Shown: positions 26,393 to 36,427, counted from the first letter of the stretch. The stretch: 64,000 bases of DNA from Fundicoccus_A sp052115865 (GCF_052115865.1 NZ_JBQKME010000007.1:88901-152900), one strand, 5' to 3'. Notes: generated from the letters alone by a model not told the origin. Made by a program: numbers and translations.

Positions 26393-29300
26393 TTATTCTT
26401 TATTTTTTCCAGATAGATTACTTAAAATCATTTTGAGTCCGATAGCAACCAGTACAACCGCTAATGTAATATAGCGTAGAGATTTAATCTCCCCTGTATT
26501 TGGTAAGTTTTCTTCCACACTTTTTGAAATGGATACTCGACGCGAAAGCGACTCTGATTCTTCTTCACTCGTTAAAGATTCATTGGATGAACTGTCAATC
26601 GTTGATTCTGAACTTGATTCAACTGGAGCATTACCAGTAACCACAGCAAAACGTCCTAATTGTTGTGTACGAATTGTTACATTTTGATTGTGGACTGAGT
26701 TCGTTAAGTTTGACACATTCGCACCATTGATTCTTAGAACTTGAATTTGACTTCTTACTTGTCCAACTGGAATACGAATTTCAGCTACCCTGGTTAATTG
26801 AACAGGATTATTTTGGCGATCTAACAATTGAATATCATAAACTTTATATGCCTTACCGTTTAATGCTGATGGCAATGGATCTAAAGTAGAAACGCGACTT
26901 GTTTGTAATCTTACAACATTTGGCGCATCTTCTGGATTAATCCAGACCTCAATTCCTGTTTCGTCATCGACATAACGACGGGTTGCTTCTTCTGCTTCAC
27001 TTTCATCCACACTTTCTTCTGAAATGGATTCGGACGAACTTTCCGACGCAGATTCTTCACTCGATGATACAGATTCTGATTCAGACGAACTTTCTGATAC
27101 AGATTCTTCACTTGATGATACAGATTCCGATTCAGACGACTCAGGTCGTATCGTTACAGTAATCGCTTGGTCAACTGTTTTATCCGCTTCAACTGTTACT
27201 GTCGCCGTCCGATTAGCAATTTCATATTGCTCAGGCAAATCCACGATTTCATAAGAGTAATCTCCTGGCTCTAATTCAGTGAAGCTTGCAATACCATCAT
27301 TATTTGTACGCACTTCTTGATTATTGATTTTAACTACCGCATTAGGTACCGGACGGTTTTGATCGTCAGTAATGGTGATATTTACTTGACCAAATAGGCG
27401 TCTTTCAATATTTAAGCGTCCTTCAAATGCCATACCTTCCTCAATCTCAGCGCGTAATTCTTCACCACTTAAGACATAATTATTTGGGGCTTCAAGCACT
27501 TCATAGTAATAATTACCTGGTTCTAAGGAGTTAAATTGAACCCAACCGTCTTCATTGGTTGTTTCTTGTAATCCACCAAATTTAACAACAGCATTAACAA
27601 CAGCTTTATCATCTTGGTCTAAGACTTGAACTCTTGCCGTAGCAAGTTCAATCTCACGCTCAAGTGTAATTGTGATTGTCGCATCTTCCGCTTCAGTCAA
27701 TTCAACTGCGCCTGTTAATTGACCACTATAATTATCCGGTACATTGCTAAGAGTGTAGTCATAATTACCTGGATTCATTTCGCCAAAACTTACACGACCT
27801 TCATCATTTGTCATACCAGAACGATCAACAATTGTGATATCAACGCCACTAATAGCTTCTTCGTTTTGATCGACTAGAAAAAATTGAATGGTCCGTTGTT
27901 GAATATCACGCATAACTTCTAATGTACGCGTCTCTTGCGCACCTTCACCAATAACAATATTGTTCACTGGTCGGTCACTTTGATAACCATCAGGAAGTTC
28001 AGTAATTTGATATTCATAGGTTGCAGGAGTCACCTCATTAAAGACCGCATGCCCATTTTCATCTGTTGTTGCCGTCTGTTCACCTAAACGAACGACCACA
28101 CCCGAAACAGGCTCAGCATTTTGATCATTAACCACCAAAGTAAATACCCCTGCTTCTACCGTACGAGTAACATTAATCGCAACAGTGGTTGTTGCTTCAT
28201 TATTAGGAGAAACTACATCACTTGCTTGGCCCGTATAGCCTTCTGGTAAAGAAACTAATTGATAATTGTAATCTGCACCTAGAGGTAAGTCAGCTAAAGT
28301 TGCAATTCCTTCGCCATTCGTTGTTATTTCTTGGTTTGCTAATTGGATGACCGCATTAGCAACTGCTTTACCATCTTGGTCTTTAACTATGAATTCAACT
28401 ACTCCAGTAGGTTCTTCATAGTTTACAAAGATGGTTCCTGTAGCCGGTTCATTTTCAGGCACAGTAATTGAATAACCGGTTGTATCCACTTCATAGTATT
28501 CTGGCAATGACGCTACCGTATATTCATGGGTTCCTGCTGGAACATTTTCAAAAACAACTTTACCTTCATCATTAGATGCTATGGTTTGATTATTCATCAG
28601 AATTTCTACACCAGAAACGGGATTATCGTTTTGATCCAAGATGCTCAAAGTAACGGTTGTTGTTTGAGGGGCACGTTCAACTTGTAAATCAACTTGTGCA
28701 ACTGCTTCATTTGTTACTGTAACAGCACCTTCAGCATTACCGCTATAACCCTCTGGAAGGCTGCTTAGAGTGTAATTGTAGTCCCCAAGTTCTAAGCCTT
28801 CAATCGTAGCTAGTCCATTTTCATTAGTAGTGATAACTTGTTCTGCTACGGTAATTTCTGCATTAGGAACAGCTGATCCGTCTTGGTCTGTCACCTTGAA
28901 TTCTACATTTCCTATTTGTTCAACATAAGTCACATAAACCGTTCCTGTCGCTGGTTCATTTTCAGGCACAGTAATTGAATAACCGGTTGTATCGACTTCA
29001 TAGTATTCTGGCAATGACGCTACCGTATATTCATGGGTTCCCGCTGGAACATTTTCAAAAACAACTTTACCTTCATCATTAGATGTCACGGTTTGTTCAT
29101 TCATCAGAATTTCTACACCAGTAACTGGATTATCGTTTTGATCCAAGATGCTCAAAGTAACGGTTGTTGTTTGAGGGGCACGTTCAAGAGTAATTGTCGC
29201 TGTTGCGATTTGATCACTTTCAGCATACACTACGCCGTTTCCTTCACCGCTGTATCCTTCTGGTAGATTATTAACGTAATAATAAAGTTCTCCTAAAGGA

Positions 29301-31021
29301 ATTTCATTAAATACAGCTACACCATTTTCATTGGTCGTTGCTGTTAATTCAGCTAAGACAACTTCTACATTTGGGATAGGATTTCCATCTTGATCAACAA
29401 CAGTTACCTCAGCTTGCGTTGTTTGTGCTTCACGCACGATTGAAAGTGTCACGATTGGACTTTCTTCCGTTGTGACAGATACAACACCTTCGTTAGAGCC
29501 GCTGAACCCTTCCGGAAGACCTGTTACGGAATAGTTATAATCTCCTACAGGGAGTTCATATACAGTAGCATGGCCATTCTCATCCGTTTGAATCACTTGC
29601 TCTCCAATGGTAATTTCAACTCCAGGAACCACGCTTGAATGTTGATCGACGGCAACAAACTCAACCGAATTTGTTTGAGGTATTGACTCTAAGCTTTGAG
29701 CAACACTGGCTACTTCTTCGCTGGTTACATTTAAATTGCCTTCAAACGAACCTGTATAGCCTTCTGGGACAGCATTGACATAATAATAATGTTCACCTAG
29801 TGGTATATCGTTAAATACAGCTACACCATTTTCATTAGTTGCTACTAATTGATCAGCTAAAACTATTTCTACACCGGAAATCGGCATATCATTTTGGTCC
29901 AGCACACGGATTTCAGCTTGGCTTGTTTGCGCTTGGCGTTCTACACCAATGGTAATTTCAGATATATAATCGGCTACTACCGTAATGGTACCTTCTGCCC
30001 AACCAGCATAACCTTTTGGCAAGCTTGATATTGCATAGTAGTAGTCCCCTAATATGAGATCACTAATCGTAGCAATACCTTCCTCATTCGTTGTGATAAT
30101 TTGGTCCCCTACTACAATTTCTGCATTAGGAACCACTTCTTGATTTTGATCGTGGATTTTGAATTGAATGCCGCTTGATTGTGGTTGGCTTTCTAAGCGG
30201 ATCGTTACTTGAGAAATTTCGTTTGCAACAATATCTAGATTGGCAGCATAATCCCCTACAAATCCAGCAGGCAATTCAGTAACTGTTAATTGATAATTTC
30301 CAGCAACTAATTCATTTATTTTAGCTAAGCCATTTTCATCAGTTTGCAACGACTGATCACCAAGACTTAAAACTACATTTGGCACAGGCGCGTCATTTTG
30401 ATCCAAAACTCTAACTTCAAAAGCGCCCACTTGAGATGTCTCTTCAGGAACTGTTGATTCCTCTTCTTGATCTAAGAGCGATGCTGCTGTTTGGTCTGTT
30501 AGTAAAATATCCAATTCTGAAATCATTTTTTGACTAGCTTCGTCCAATAAATCCGGTCCTGTTACGATTTCAAAAGGTATATCGTAAACTACCGTTCCAT
30601 CGGCTAAAGTATTAATTGACCCAAGATTATTTAATTCTTTGAGTTCTTTACCTGCATTAATATCCTCTTGAGTCAGCTCAGCAATCGATTGTTCAATTTG
30701 ATAAGCAGAGATATTTTCTCCATCGCGCACAAATCCTTGCGCATCATAAATACGTAATACATAGTTTCCAGGAGCTAATTCTAAAACATCTGTTGGAACA
30801 TCATTCGAACGATAAGAATAGACAACCTGCGATAAATTTGTATCGATAATATCATAAGATATTTGCGTTTGTTCTGATGGTTGATTCATTTGTGTTTGTA
30901 GAAAAACATCGATATCAACTTCAACACCGTCTTGTGCAAAAGCTGTCACCAGTCCGCTTAATTGGCTTGTTACCAAAAGCGATGAAATTAATAGATGTTT
31001 AGCAATCCTCTTCAATTTCAT
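26393..31021 (-). CDS. Large LPXTG surface protein with thirteen SpaA/Cna-B-like repeats
   Basis: 1542 residues: signal peptide (1-30, ending AFAQ), an N-terminal domain (about 31-195), thirteen repeats of about 84 residues (about 198-1290), a Ser-Glu tract with SSSEESVSES motifs, a further domain, and the sorting signal LPNTGE with a hydrophobic helix and KNKE tail. Each repeat has the pattern V.DQ(D/N)...V.GVE(I/V)...Q...T(N/D)E.G.A.F..(L/V)..G.Y.Y.(V/L)..LP.GY, a prealbumin-like beta-sandwich. The Lys usually found in the first strand of isopeptide-forming Cna-B domains is replaced by Asp-Gln, so internal isopeptide bonds are doubtful. Likely an adhesin stalk. Confidence 0.88.
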   Translation of the reverse strand: MKLKRIAKHLLISSLLVTSQLSGLVTAFAQDGVEVDIDVFLQTQMNQPSEQTQISYDIIDTNLSQVVYSYRSNDVPTDVLELAPGNYVLRIYDAQGFVRDGENISAYQIEQSIAELTQEDINAGKELKELNNLGSINTLADGTVVYDIPFEIVTGPDLLDEASQKMISELDILLTDQTAASLLDQEEESTVPEETSQVGAFEVRVLDQNDAPVPNVVLSLGDQSLQTDENGLAKINELVAGNYQLTVTELPAGFVGDYAANLDIVANEISQVTIRLESQPQSSGIQFKIHDQNQEVVPNAEIVVGDQIITTNEEGIATISDLILGDYYYAISSLPKGYAGWAEGTITVVADYISEITIGVERQAQTSQAEIRVLDQNDMPISGVEIVLADQLVATNENGVAVFNDIPLGEHYYYVNAVPEGYTGSFEGNLNVTSEEVASVAQSLESIPQTNSVEFVAVDQHSSVVPGVEITIGEQVIQTDENGHATVYELPVGDYNYSVTGLPEGFSGSNEGVVSVTTEESPIVTLSIVREAQTTQAEVTVVDQDGNPIPNVEVVLAELTATTNENGVAVFNEIPLGELYYYVNNLPEGYSGEGNGVVYAESDQIATATITLERAPQTTTVTLSILDQNDNPVTGVEILMNEQTVTSNDEGKVVFENVPAGTHEYTVASLPEYYEVDTTGYSITVPENEPATGTVYVTYVEQIGNVEFKVTDQDGSAVPNAEITVAEQVITTNENGLATIEGLELGDYNYTLSSLPEGYSGNAEGAVTVTNEAVAQVDLQVERAPQTTTVTLSILDQNDNPVSGVEILMNNQTIASNDEGKVVFENVPAGTHEYTVASLPEYYEVDTTGYSITVPENEPATGTIFVNYEEPTGVVEFIVKDQDGKAVANAVIQLANQEITTNGEGIATLADLPLGADYNYQLVSLPEGYTGQASDVVSPNNEATTTVAINVTRTVEAGVFTLVVNDQNAEPVSGVVVRLGEQTATTDENGHAVFNEVTPATYEYQITELPDGYQSDRPVNNIVIGEGAQETRTLEVMRDIQQRTIQFFLVDQNEEAISGVDITIVDRSGMTNDEGRVSFGEMNPGNYDYTLSNVPDNYSGQLTGAVELTEAEDATITITLEREIELATARVQVLDQDDKAVVNAVVKFGGLQETTNEDGWVQFNSLEPGNYYYEVLEAPNNYVLSGEELRAEIEEGMAFEGRLNIERRLFGQVNITITDDQNRPVPNAVVKINNQEVRTNNDGIASFTELEPGDYSYEIVDLPEQYEIANRTATVTVEADKTVDQAITVTIRPESSESESVSSSEESVSESSSESESVSSSEESASESSSESISEESVDESEAEEATRRYVDDETGIEVWINPEDAPNVVRLQTSRVSTLDPLPSALNGKAYKVYDIQLLDRQNNPVQLTRVAEIRIPVGQVRSQIQVLRINGANVSNLTNSVHNQNVTIRTQQLGRFAVVTGNAPVESSSESTIDSSSNESLTSEEESESLSRRVSISKSVEENLPNTGEIKSLRYITLAVVLVAIGLKMILSNLSGKNKE
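28446..28680 (-). repeat. Near-identical repeat copy A inside the large LPXTG gene
   Basis: Matches 28953-29187 with about 9 differences in 235 bases (roughly 96 percent), offset 507 bases. The copies encode repeats 8 and 6 of the surface protein. Confidence 0.85.
28953..29187 (-). repeat. Near-identical repeat copy B inside the large LPXTG gene
   Basis: Partner of 28446-28680. It lies one repeat away (repeat 7 between them is much more divergent), which points to a recent two-repeat duplication or gene conversion. Confidence 0.85.
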
Positions 31022-31179
31022 GACATTTCCTCCTTATTTTCTTACACTTTAAATGTATCATAACTTTTTAAAGAAAATGATAAACTCAAATAAATATCAT
31101 ATATTTATCATAAAGTTTCTTACTTAGTTCATGTTTTTTTCACAGTTGTGGCGAATTATTGAAAGATAGAGACCAAGCA

Positions 31180-31225
31180 AAAGAGGTCAAGTTGGTAGTA
31201 AATACTAACTTGACCTCTTTTTTAA
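31180..31225. terminator. Terminator after the ugp-type operon
   Basis: Perfect 14-base stem AAAGAGGTCAAGTT / AACTTGACCTCTTT with a 13-base loop, 21 bases beyond the binding-protein stop at 31246. T tracts flank both sides. Confidence 0.85.
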
Positions 31226-31245
31226 ATGTGATATTTATTAAAGGA

Positions 31246-32523
31246 TTATTCTAATCCTAAGTGTCCTTTTACTAAGTCTTCTAAAGCTTGCATTTCAGCT
31301 GGGATGTCTGCATCGTTTAATATGATATTTTCTAATGATGTTTCAAATGTATTGAAGACTTCACTTGCTCCAACATATTGCGGAGATGACATACCGTAAG
31401 CTAATTCGTCAGAAGCAGCTTGAACGTATTCGTTCTCAACTAAGTAATTTTGCCATGTTTCAGAATCAACACCAGATTGTGTAATTGGTAAATAACCTGT
31501 TGCCACTGCCCAACGTGCTGTATTTTCTGGTTGTAATAAGAATGACATGAATTGAACAGCACCTGCTTGTTGTTCTTCTGTAGCAGACGCAAATACACCT
31601 AAGTCATTACCAGCAAATAATGTTAATGGTTCACCTTCGCCATAAACAGGAATTTCTGTCGTTGAGAAAGCAATGTTATTTTCTTCGATTCCTGGAAGAA
31701 CGTAAGCTAAACCAGCTGAAGAACCGATATATAGGGCTGTTTCACCTTGTGAGAATGGACCAGACATAAAGCCGTCTTCACCTGCTGTACGGGCATAACC
31801 ATTGTCGATTAAAGCTTTTAGGAATTGAATTGGCTCAATAGCTGTTTCAGACGCAATTTCTACTTCAGATAGATCTTGCGAAACCCATGTTGCACCATTT
31901 TGACGCGCCATTGTTTCAACTTCCATTGAAAGACTATTTTCTAAACCGATAGCTGGATTATCTACACCTGCTTCTTGTAAAGCAACTCCTAAGGCTTCAA
32001 CTTCTTCCCAAGTTGTTGGGGTTTCAACACCTGCTTCAGCTAATAAATCTTCGTTAACGAACATTAAACGTACGGATTTAGAAAAAGGAATCGCATAAAC
32101 TTCATCGTTATATTTTACACCTTCAACGAAACCAGGGAAGATATCATTATATAAATCTTCACCAAAGTTATTTTCTTCCGTTAATAAGTTATCTAATGGT
32201 AGTAAAATACCAGCGTCCATAAAGTCTGGTGTTGCAGATGGTGAAAGTTGTGAAATCGTTGGTAAATCACCCGCTGCACCTGAAGCCATAATACTTTGTT
32301 GTAAAGTGTTGTAATCCCCTTGGTTTTGTTCTACTACGACAAAATCAGATTGTGATGCATTAAATTCTTCGACTAAAGTTGTAATCATTTCTTGATGCGG
32401 ACCGTTCATAGCATGCCAAAAAGTTAGCTCTACAGGTTCTTGTGCAGATGCAGTTGGTGCAAATGATAAGCCGGCTGAAGCGACTAAACTAGCTAATAAT
32501 ACTTTGATAGATTTTTTCATCAA
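31246..32523 (-). CDS. ugpB: ABC extracellular binding protein, UgpB-like
   Basis: 425 residues with a signal peptide (MMKKSIKVLLASLVASAGLSF..., cleavage near ASAQ; no lipobox Cys seen). Mature start EPVELTFWHAMNGPHQEMI is characteristic of the glycerol-3-phosphate binding proteins, as are the IPFSKSVRLMFVNEDLL and SSAGLAYVLPGIE segments. It would deliver glycerol 3-phosphate or glycerophosphodiesters to the permeases encoded just upstream. No glycerophosphodiesterase ugpQ is present in this operon, and related proteins take other sugars, so the substrate is likely but not certain. Confidence 0.75.
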   Translation of the reverse strand: MMKKSIKVLLASLVASAGLSFAPTASAQEPVELTFWHAMNGPHQEMITTLVEEFNASQSDFVVVEQNQGDYNTLQQSIMASGAAGDLPTISQLSPSATPDFMDAGILLPLDNLLTEENNFGEDLYNDIFPGFVEGVKYNDEVYAIPFSKSVRLMFVNEDLLAEAGVETPTTWEEVEALGVALQEAGVDNPAIGLENSLSMEVETMARQNGATWVSQDLSEVEIASETAIEPIQFLKALIDNGYARTAGEDGFMSGPFSQGETALYIGSSAGLAYVLPGIEENNIAFSTTEIPVYGEGEPLTLFAGNDLGVFASATEEQQAGAVQFMSFLLQPENTARWAVATGYLPITQSGVDSETWQNYLVENEYVQAASDELAYGMSSPQYVGASEVFNTFETSLENIILNDADIPAEMQALEDLVKGHLGLE

Positions 32524-32547
32524 ATTTTCCCTCCAAAATGATTTGTC

Positions 32548-33369
32548 CTAACCTTTTAGACCAGAACGAGAAATGCCTTGCATAATGTACTTTTGCAACA
32601 AGAGATAAATGACAACCATAGGAACAACGACAATCGTTGAAGCAGCCATTAACAATTCAAATTGTGTTCCGGCTTCTGTCGTGAATGCTTGCAGTCCCAC
32701 TGGCAAGGTACGTAGCGACCGTTCATTCGTGACAATTAATGGCCACATGAACGCATTCCAACTACCAATTACCTTTAGAATTGTCACTGCAATTATCGAT
32801 GATTTAGAAAGAGGCACAACCATTTCCCAAAGGAAACGCCAATCGCTACAACCATCAGACTTTGCTGCATAGTACAATTCATCAGGAATTGATTCGAAGG
32901 ATTGTTTCAAAGTAAAGACTGAAAATACACTGGCTAACCACGGAATGATAAGTGCCCAATAAGTATTGATCATTCGCCAACTCGCTAAGGTAACAAAGTT
33001 AGGTATGGTCATCAACTCACCCGGAACCATCATCGTGCCCAGCAACAGAATAAATAACAGATCTTTACCCCAAAATCTAAGTTTAGCAAAGGCATAAGCT
33101 GCCAAAATGCTCGTAAATAATTCGCCGATCGTTGTCACAGTCGTGACAAAAAGACTGTTAATAAAATAACGACCGAACGGGGCTGCCTCTAACGCTTTCG
33201 AATAATTACTGAATTTTAACGTTTCTGGCACCCAGACTGGTGGAATGGCAATGGCTTCTGCGCCTGTCTTCAAACTGGTAGCAACCATCCAGTAAAAAGG
33301 CAAAATCATAAAGACGCCACCAAAGAACAAGAAAACATAGGTAATCGAATTAGAGAAAATCTTTTTCAT
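32548..33369 (-). CDS. ugpE: ABC permease, UgpE-like (MalG family)
   Basis: 273 residues, six membrane helices. The EAA loop (about ELYYAAKSDGCSDWRFLWEMVVPLSKSSI) that contacts the ATPase is intact, and the C-terminus MQGISRSGLKG has the MalG-type tail. It follows ugpA by two bases and precedes the binding-protein gene by 24 bases. Carbohydrate uptake transporter-1 family. Confidence 0.85.
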   Translation of the reverse strand: MKKIFSNSITYVFLFFGGVFMILPFYWMVATSLKTGAEAIAIPPVWVPETLKFSNYSKALEAAPFGRYFINSLFVTTVTTIGELFTSILAAYAFAKLRFWGKDLLFILLLGTMMVPGELMTIPNFVTLASWRMINTYWALIIPWLASVFSVFTLKQSFESIPDELYYAAKSDGCSDWRFLWEMVVPLSKSSIIAVTILKVIGSWNAFMWPLIVTNERSLRTLPVGLQAFTTEAGTQFELLMAASTIVVVPMVVIYLLLQKYIMQGISRSGLKG

Positions 33370-33371
33370 AA

Positions 33372-34268
33372 CTAACCACCTCGTTTGTCAAAATATCGAT
33401 TGCCGATAAATTGAATGATTGTTATAAGTAACACGATTAAGAATAGAATAATCCCAGAGGCAGCTGCCACACCGTAATCAAATTGAACATAGAATTTCTG
33501 GAATAAATAATAAACTAAGGTCGTTGCAGAACCTGCAGGTCCAGGCCGTCCATTAAATAGAGAATAGACTTCATCAAAAACTTTAAAGTTATTGATGACA
33601 CCAATAATTGAAAGTAAGAAAATAGTTGGACGCAATAACGGCAAGGTAATATTCGTAAATCTATTCCAAGCATTCGCTCCATCTATCTTAGCCGCCTTGT
33701 AATAATTTTCATTAATATTTCCAAGTCCAACTAGAAAGAGTAAAATATTAAACCCTAAACCTTTCCAAATCGACATAATGATCACCGCTGGCAATGCCAT
33801 ACTCGGATTATTTAGCCATTTAATCGGTTCAATTCCAAATATTCCCATAATATAATTAAACAAGCCATAACGGGAATGGTAGAGCCAATTCCAAACAATC
33901 GATACCGCCACCGTTGACGTTACGTAAGGTAAAAAGTAGACGGTTCTAAAAAAACCTTTAAGAAACGGAATTTGATTAAGCATTAAGGCAATAGCTAGTG
34001 AAATAATCAAGGAAGCTGGCACAACTCCTAAAACAAAAACGGCCGTATTACGTAAAGCTTCATAAAATTTTGGGTCATTAAATAATTCTTGATAGTTATC
34101 TAATCCACGGCCATCGATTGCCCCTGTAAAGAGATTAAAATCTAAATAAAAACTCATGTCCACTGATTTTATAATCGGATAGACTGTAAAAACCCCAATC
34201 ATAATCAGCATTGGCGCTAAGTAAAGCAGGGCCTGCAGCGTACTTTTCCAAGTGACCTTACGATTCAT
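33372..34268 (-). CDS. ugpA: ABC permease, UgpA-like (MalF family)
   Basis: 298 residues, six helices, EAA loop NYYKAAKIDGANAWNRFTNITLPLLRPTIF intact. A longer frame begins at 34286, but the ATG at 34268 has GGGG spaced before it and overlaps the ugpC stop (ATGAATCGTAA), a usual coupling; I use it. It forms the heteromeric channel with the UgpE-like protein. Confidence 0.85.
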   Translation of the reverse strand: MNRKVTWKSTLQALLYLAPMLIMIGVFTVYPIIKSVDMSFYLDFNLFTGAIDGRGLDNYQELFNDPKFYEALRNTAVFVLGVVPASLIISLAIALMLNQIPFLKGFFRTVYFLPYVTSTVAVSIVWNWLYHSRYGLFNYIMGIFGIEPIKWLNNPSMALPAVIIMSIWKGLGFNILLFLVGLGNINENYYKAAKIDGANAWNRFTNITLPLLRPTIFLLSIIGVINNFKVFDEVYSLFNGRPGPAGSATTLVYYLFQKFYVQFDYGVAAASGIILFLIVLLITIIQFIGNRYFDKRGG

Positions 34269-35295
34269 TGCCACCCCTACTTTCAATCAATTGTTCTCTT
34301 TGGTCAAATAACAAAGGCGTTCCTTTTACATCTAAATAAATAACTTCGCCTTCTTCGAACCCAGCATCAATATCTGTCACAACAAAATGTTCGTCAGCAG
34401 CCATACAATGTATAGTCATTTCTTTCCCTACATTTTCTATCCGTTGAATTGTTGCTTTTATAAGATAATTTGTCTCATCTGCTAATTTAAACTGCTCTGA
34501 GCGAATTCCCATTCGCTCCCACTCTTCTTGAAAGACTGCTGCATTTTGATTTAAAGCAGCGGATGTGCGCGCAAAGGTATTAATGACAGGACTTCCAATA
34601 AATTTCGCAACAAATAAATTTCTTGGTCGTTGATACAGGGTTACTGGATCGCTAATTTGTTGAATTTCACCTTTGTCCAGAACCATTACACGGTCTGCAA
34701 TACTTAATGCTTCTTCTTGGTCGTGGGTTACAAAAACAGTTGTTACTTCTGTTTCTTGTTGAATACGTCGAATCTCCTCTCGCATTTCTATCCGCAAGCG
34801 CGCATCTAAATTTGATAATGGCTCATCCATTAAAATAATATCAGGCGACTTAGATAACGCACGGCTGATTGCTACCCGTTGTTGTTGTCCACCGGAAAGT
34901 TGACGGGGATATTTATTTAATTGATCGGTAATGCGCGTTAAGCGTGCCATTTCTTCTGCACGTTCACGGCGTTCTGCTTTGGGCATTTTAGCCATTTTCA
35001 GGGGAAACATGATGTTTTCCATAACGGTTAAATGGGGGTACAGCGCATAATTTTGAAATACGAGACCTACTTGGCGTTTAACAGGGTCTAATTTAGTCAC
35101 ATCTTTGTCGTCAAAGAAAATGTGACCATCTGTTGCTTCTAATAAACCAGAAATCAAATAGAGCGTGGTTGACTTACCACATCCACTTGGGCCTAAAAAG
35201 GACACCAATTGTTTGCTGGGTAAAGTGAAATTGATTTTATCTAGGACGGTATTGTCTTGAAAGCGCATTGTGACATCTTCAAATCTAACTTGCAT
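34258..35295 (-). CDS. ugpC: ABC ATPase, UgpC/MsmX-like
   Basis: 345 residues. Walker A GPSGCGKST (about 37-45), Q-loop FQNYALYPHLTVMENI, signature LSGGQQQRVAISRALSK, Walker B IILMDEPLSNLDA, and a C-terminal TOBE-type regulatory region. First gene of the ugp-like operon. Such ATPases often serve several CUT1 permeases. The permeases at 57130-58931 have no ATPase of their own, so sharing is conceivable. Confidence 0.9.
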   Translation of the reverse strand: MQVRFEDVTMRFQDNTVLDKINFTLPSKQLVSFLGPSGCGKSTTLYLISGLLEATDGHIFFDDKDVTKLDPVKRQVGLVFQNYALYPHLTVMENIMFPLKMAKMPKAERRERAEEMARLTRITDQLNKYPRQLSGGQQQRVAISRALSKSPDIILMDEPLSNLDARLRIEMREEIRRIQQETEVTTVFVTHDQEEALSIADRVMVLDKGEIQQISDPVTLYQRPRNLFVAKFIGSPVINTFARTSAALNQNAAVFQEEWERMGIRSEQFKLADETNYLIKATIQRIENVGKEMTIHCMAADEHFVVTDIDAGFEEGEVIYLDVKGTPLLFDQREQLIESRGGNES

Positions 35296-35602
35296 AGCTG
35301 CACCTCGATCGTTATTTTAAACTTTGCTTATCCATTTATACCAACTAATTGTAAATTAGCTTATAAAAAATTAATCATGGTAAACTTTTGAGTTTTTATG
35401 ATTTTAGATTGAGTTTTTCGGGGATGATGTTGGGGTGAGTGATATTAGGGATGGTTAATGTCGGTCGACGAATGCGTCCACTGTCATTAAACACTCCTTT
35501 TGTCGGTCGGTTGGAGTCCTGAGTGACATTAAGGTTGTTTGGTATCAATGCCAGGGTTCACCGACATTAAAAGGCGGTTATTCTCTCCCTAATTAAAAAG
35601 AT
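35296..35602. repeat. Gene-free stretch with diverged GACATTAA repeats
   Basis: No gene seen. Between 35434 and 35577 the sequence holds a set of related short words: GTGATATTAGGG, TTAATGTCGGTC (inverted), CACTGTCATTAAACAC, GAGTGACATTAAGG and CACCGACATTAAAAGG, roughly 25-50 bases apart in both orientations. It is G/C-richer than the surroundings. Origin and role unknown. Confidence 0.5.
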
Positions 35603-35645
35603 AAAAATAGCCAGAAAGTTCATTGCGAACTCTCTGGCTATTTTT
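35603..35645 (-). terminator. Terminator of the sortase gene
   Basis: AAAAATAGCCAGA(A)AGTTC / GAACT(C)TCTGGCTATTTTT, a stem of about 18 pairs with a 5-base loop. Minus-strand U tract from the A run. Confidence 0.88.
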
Positions 35646-35677
35646 CTAGCAAACTTCTTTTAACTATCGATTAATTA

Positions 35678-36427
35678 TTAACCTGGAATGGTTTGAGGTA
35701 AATTAAAGGCATTTAGCATTTCGTCAGAAGCTTCATTGATTGGAACTTGCTCAACTAAGCTTCCTTGTATAACAACCCGTTCATTTAAACTGTAATCACA
35801 GGTAATTAAGGTGACAATCGGTAACTCCGTTTCTTGCACTAAGTCAACCCGTTCAGGTGCCACTTGTTCAATAAAATCAATTTGATAGGCATAGATATTT
35901 TCTAAGTCCGTTAAATAAATCATATCGCCCATTTCTACACGCATTAATGGTGCGAATAATAGGTCTTCATTAATAGAATGGTGACTAGCAATCGCATAGT
36001 TAGATTCACCCATTTCCATATCAGGTCGTAAGGTTCCGGCCCCTAGATACATTCCCTCATTAGTAACACCTTTATAAATCGGTAAATTCATATTAACATT
36101 AGGAATGGCAATTCCACCTATAGTTGGTAGATCGTTTGGATTAACATTATTGGTTAAAACGTCAGTTGCACTGATGTTATCAATAACCAGCCAATCATAG
36201 TCTACTTCGCGTTCTTGATTCATCAAAACTTCTTCTCGTGTTAAATTACCAATTTGATTTTGTTGCGAACCTTGACGAATAATATGGTTTTTAATAGGAT
36301 CAATTGCTAATAAAGCTAGGGCAACTAGAATTAATAGAACGCCTAAAACTGTTTGGAAACGGCCACCTTTGCGCTTTTTCTTATTATGTCTTTCAGAACG
36401 ACTTTTTATTTGGTTATCTTCTGACAT
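35678..36427 (-). CDS. srtA: Sortase A
   Basis: 249 residues from the chosen start. Basic cytosolic end, one transmembrane helix (about 26-43), and a sortase barrel with His149 (IASHHS), Cys210 (VTLITCDY) and Arg217 (NERVVIQGS), the class A catalytic trio. It attaches LPXTG proteins, here the two at 19083-20708 and 26393-31021, to the wall. A frame extends to 36451, but GGAGG stands 7 bases before the ATG at 36427, so this start is preferred. Confidence 0.92.
   Translation of the reverse strand: MSEDNQIKSRSERHNKKKRKGGRFQTVLGVLLILVALALLAIDPIKNHIIRQGSQQNQIGNLTREEVLMNQEREVDYDWLVIDNISATDVLTNNVNPNDLPTIGGIAIPNVNMNLPIYKGVTNEGMYLGAGTLRPDMEMGESNYAIASHHSINEDLLFAPLMRVEMGDMIYLTDLENIYAYQIDFIEQVAPERVDLVQETELPIVTLITCDYSLNERVVIQGSLVEQVPINEASDEMLNAFNLPQTIPG

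Noticed and set aside
19083..31021. Pilus operon with dedicated class C sortase
   Set aside because: The two LPXTG genes are separated by unrelated metabolic genes, and the only sortase in the window is class A.
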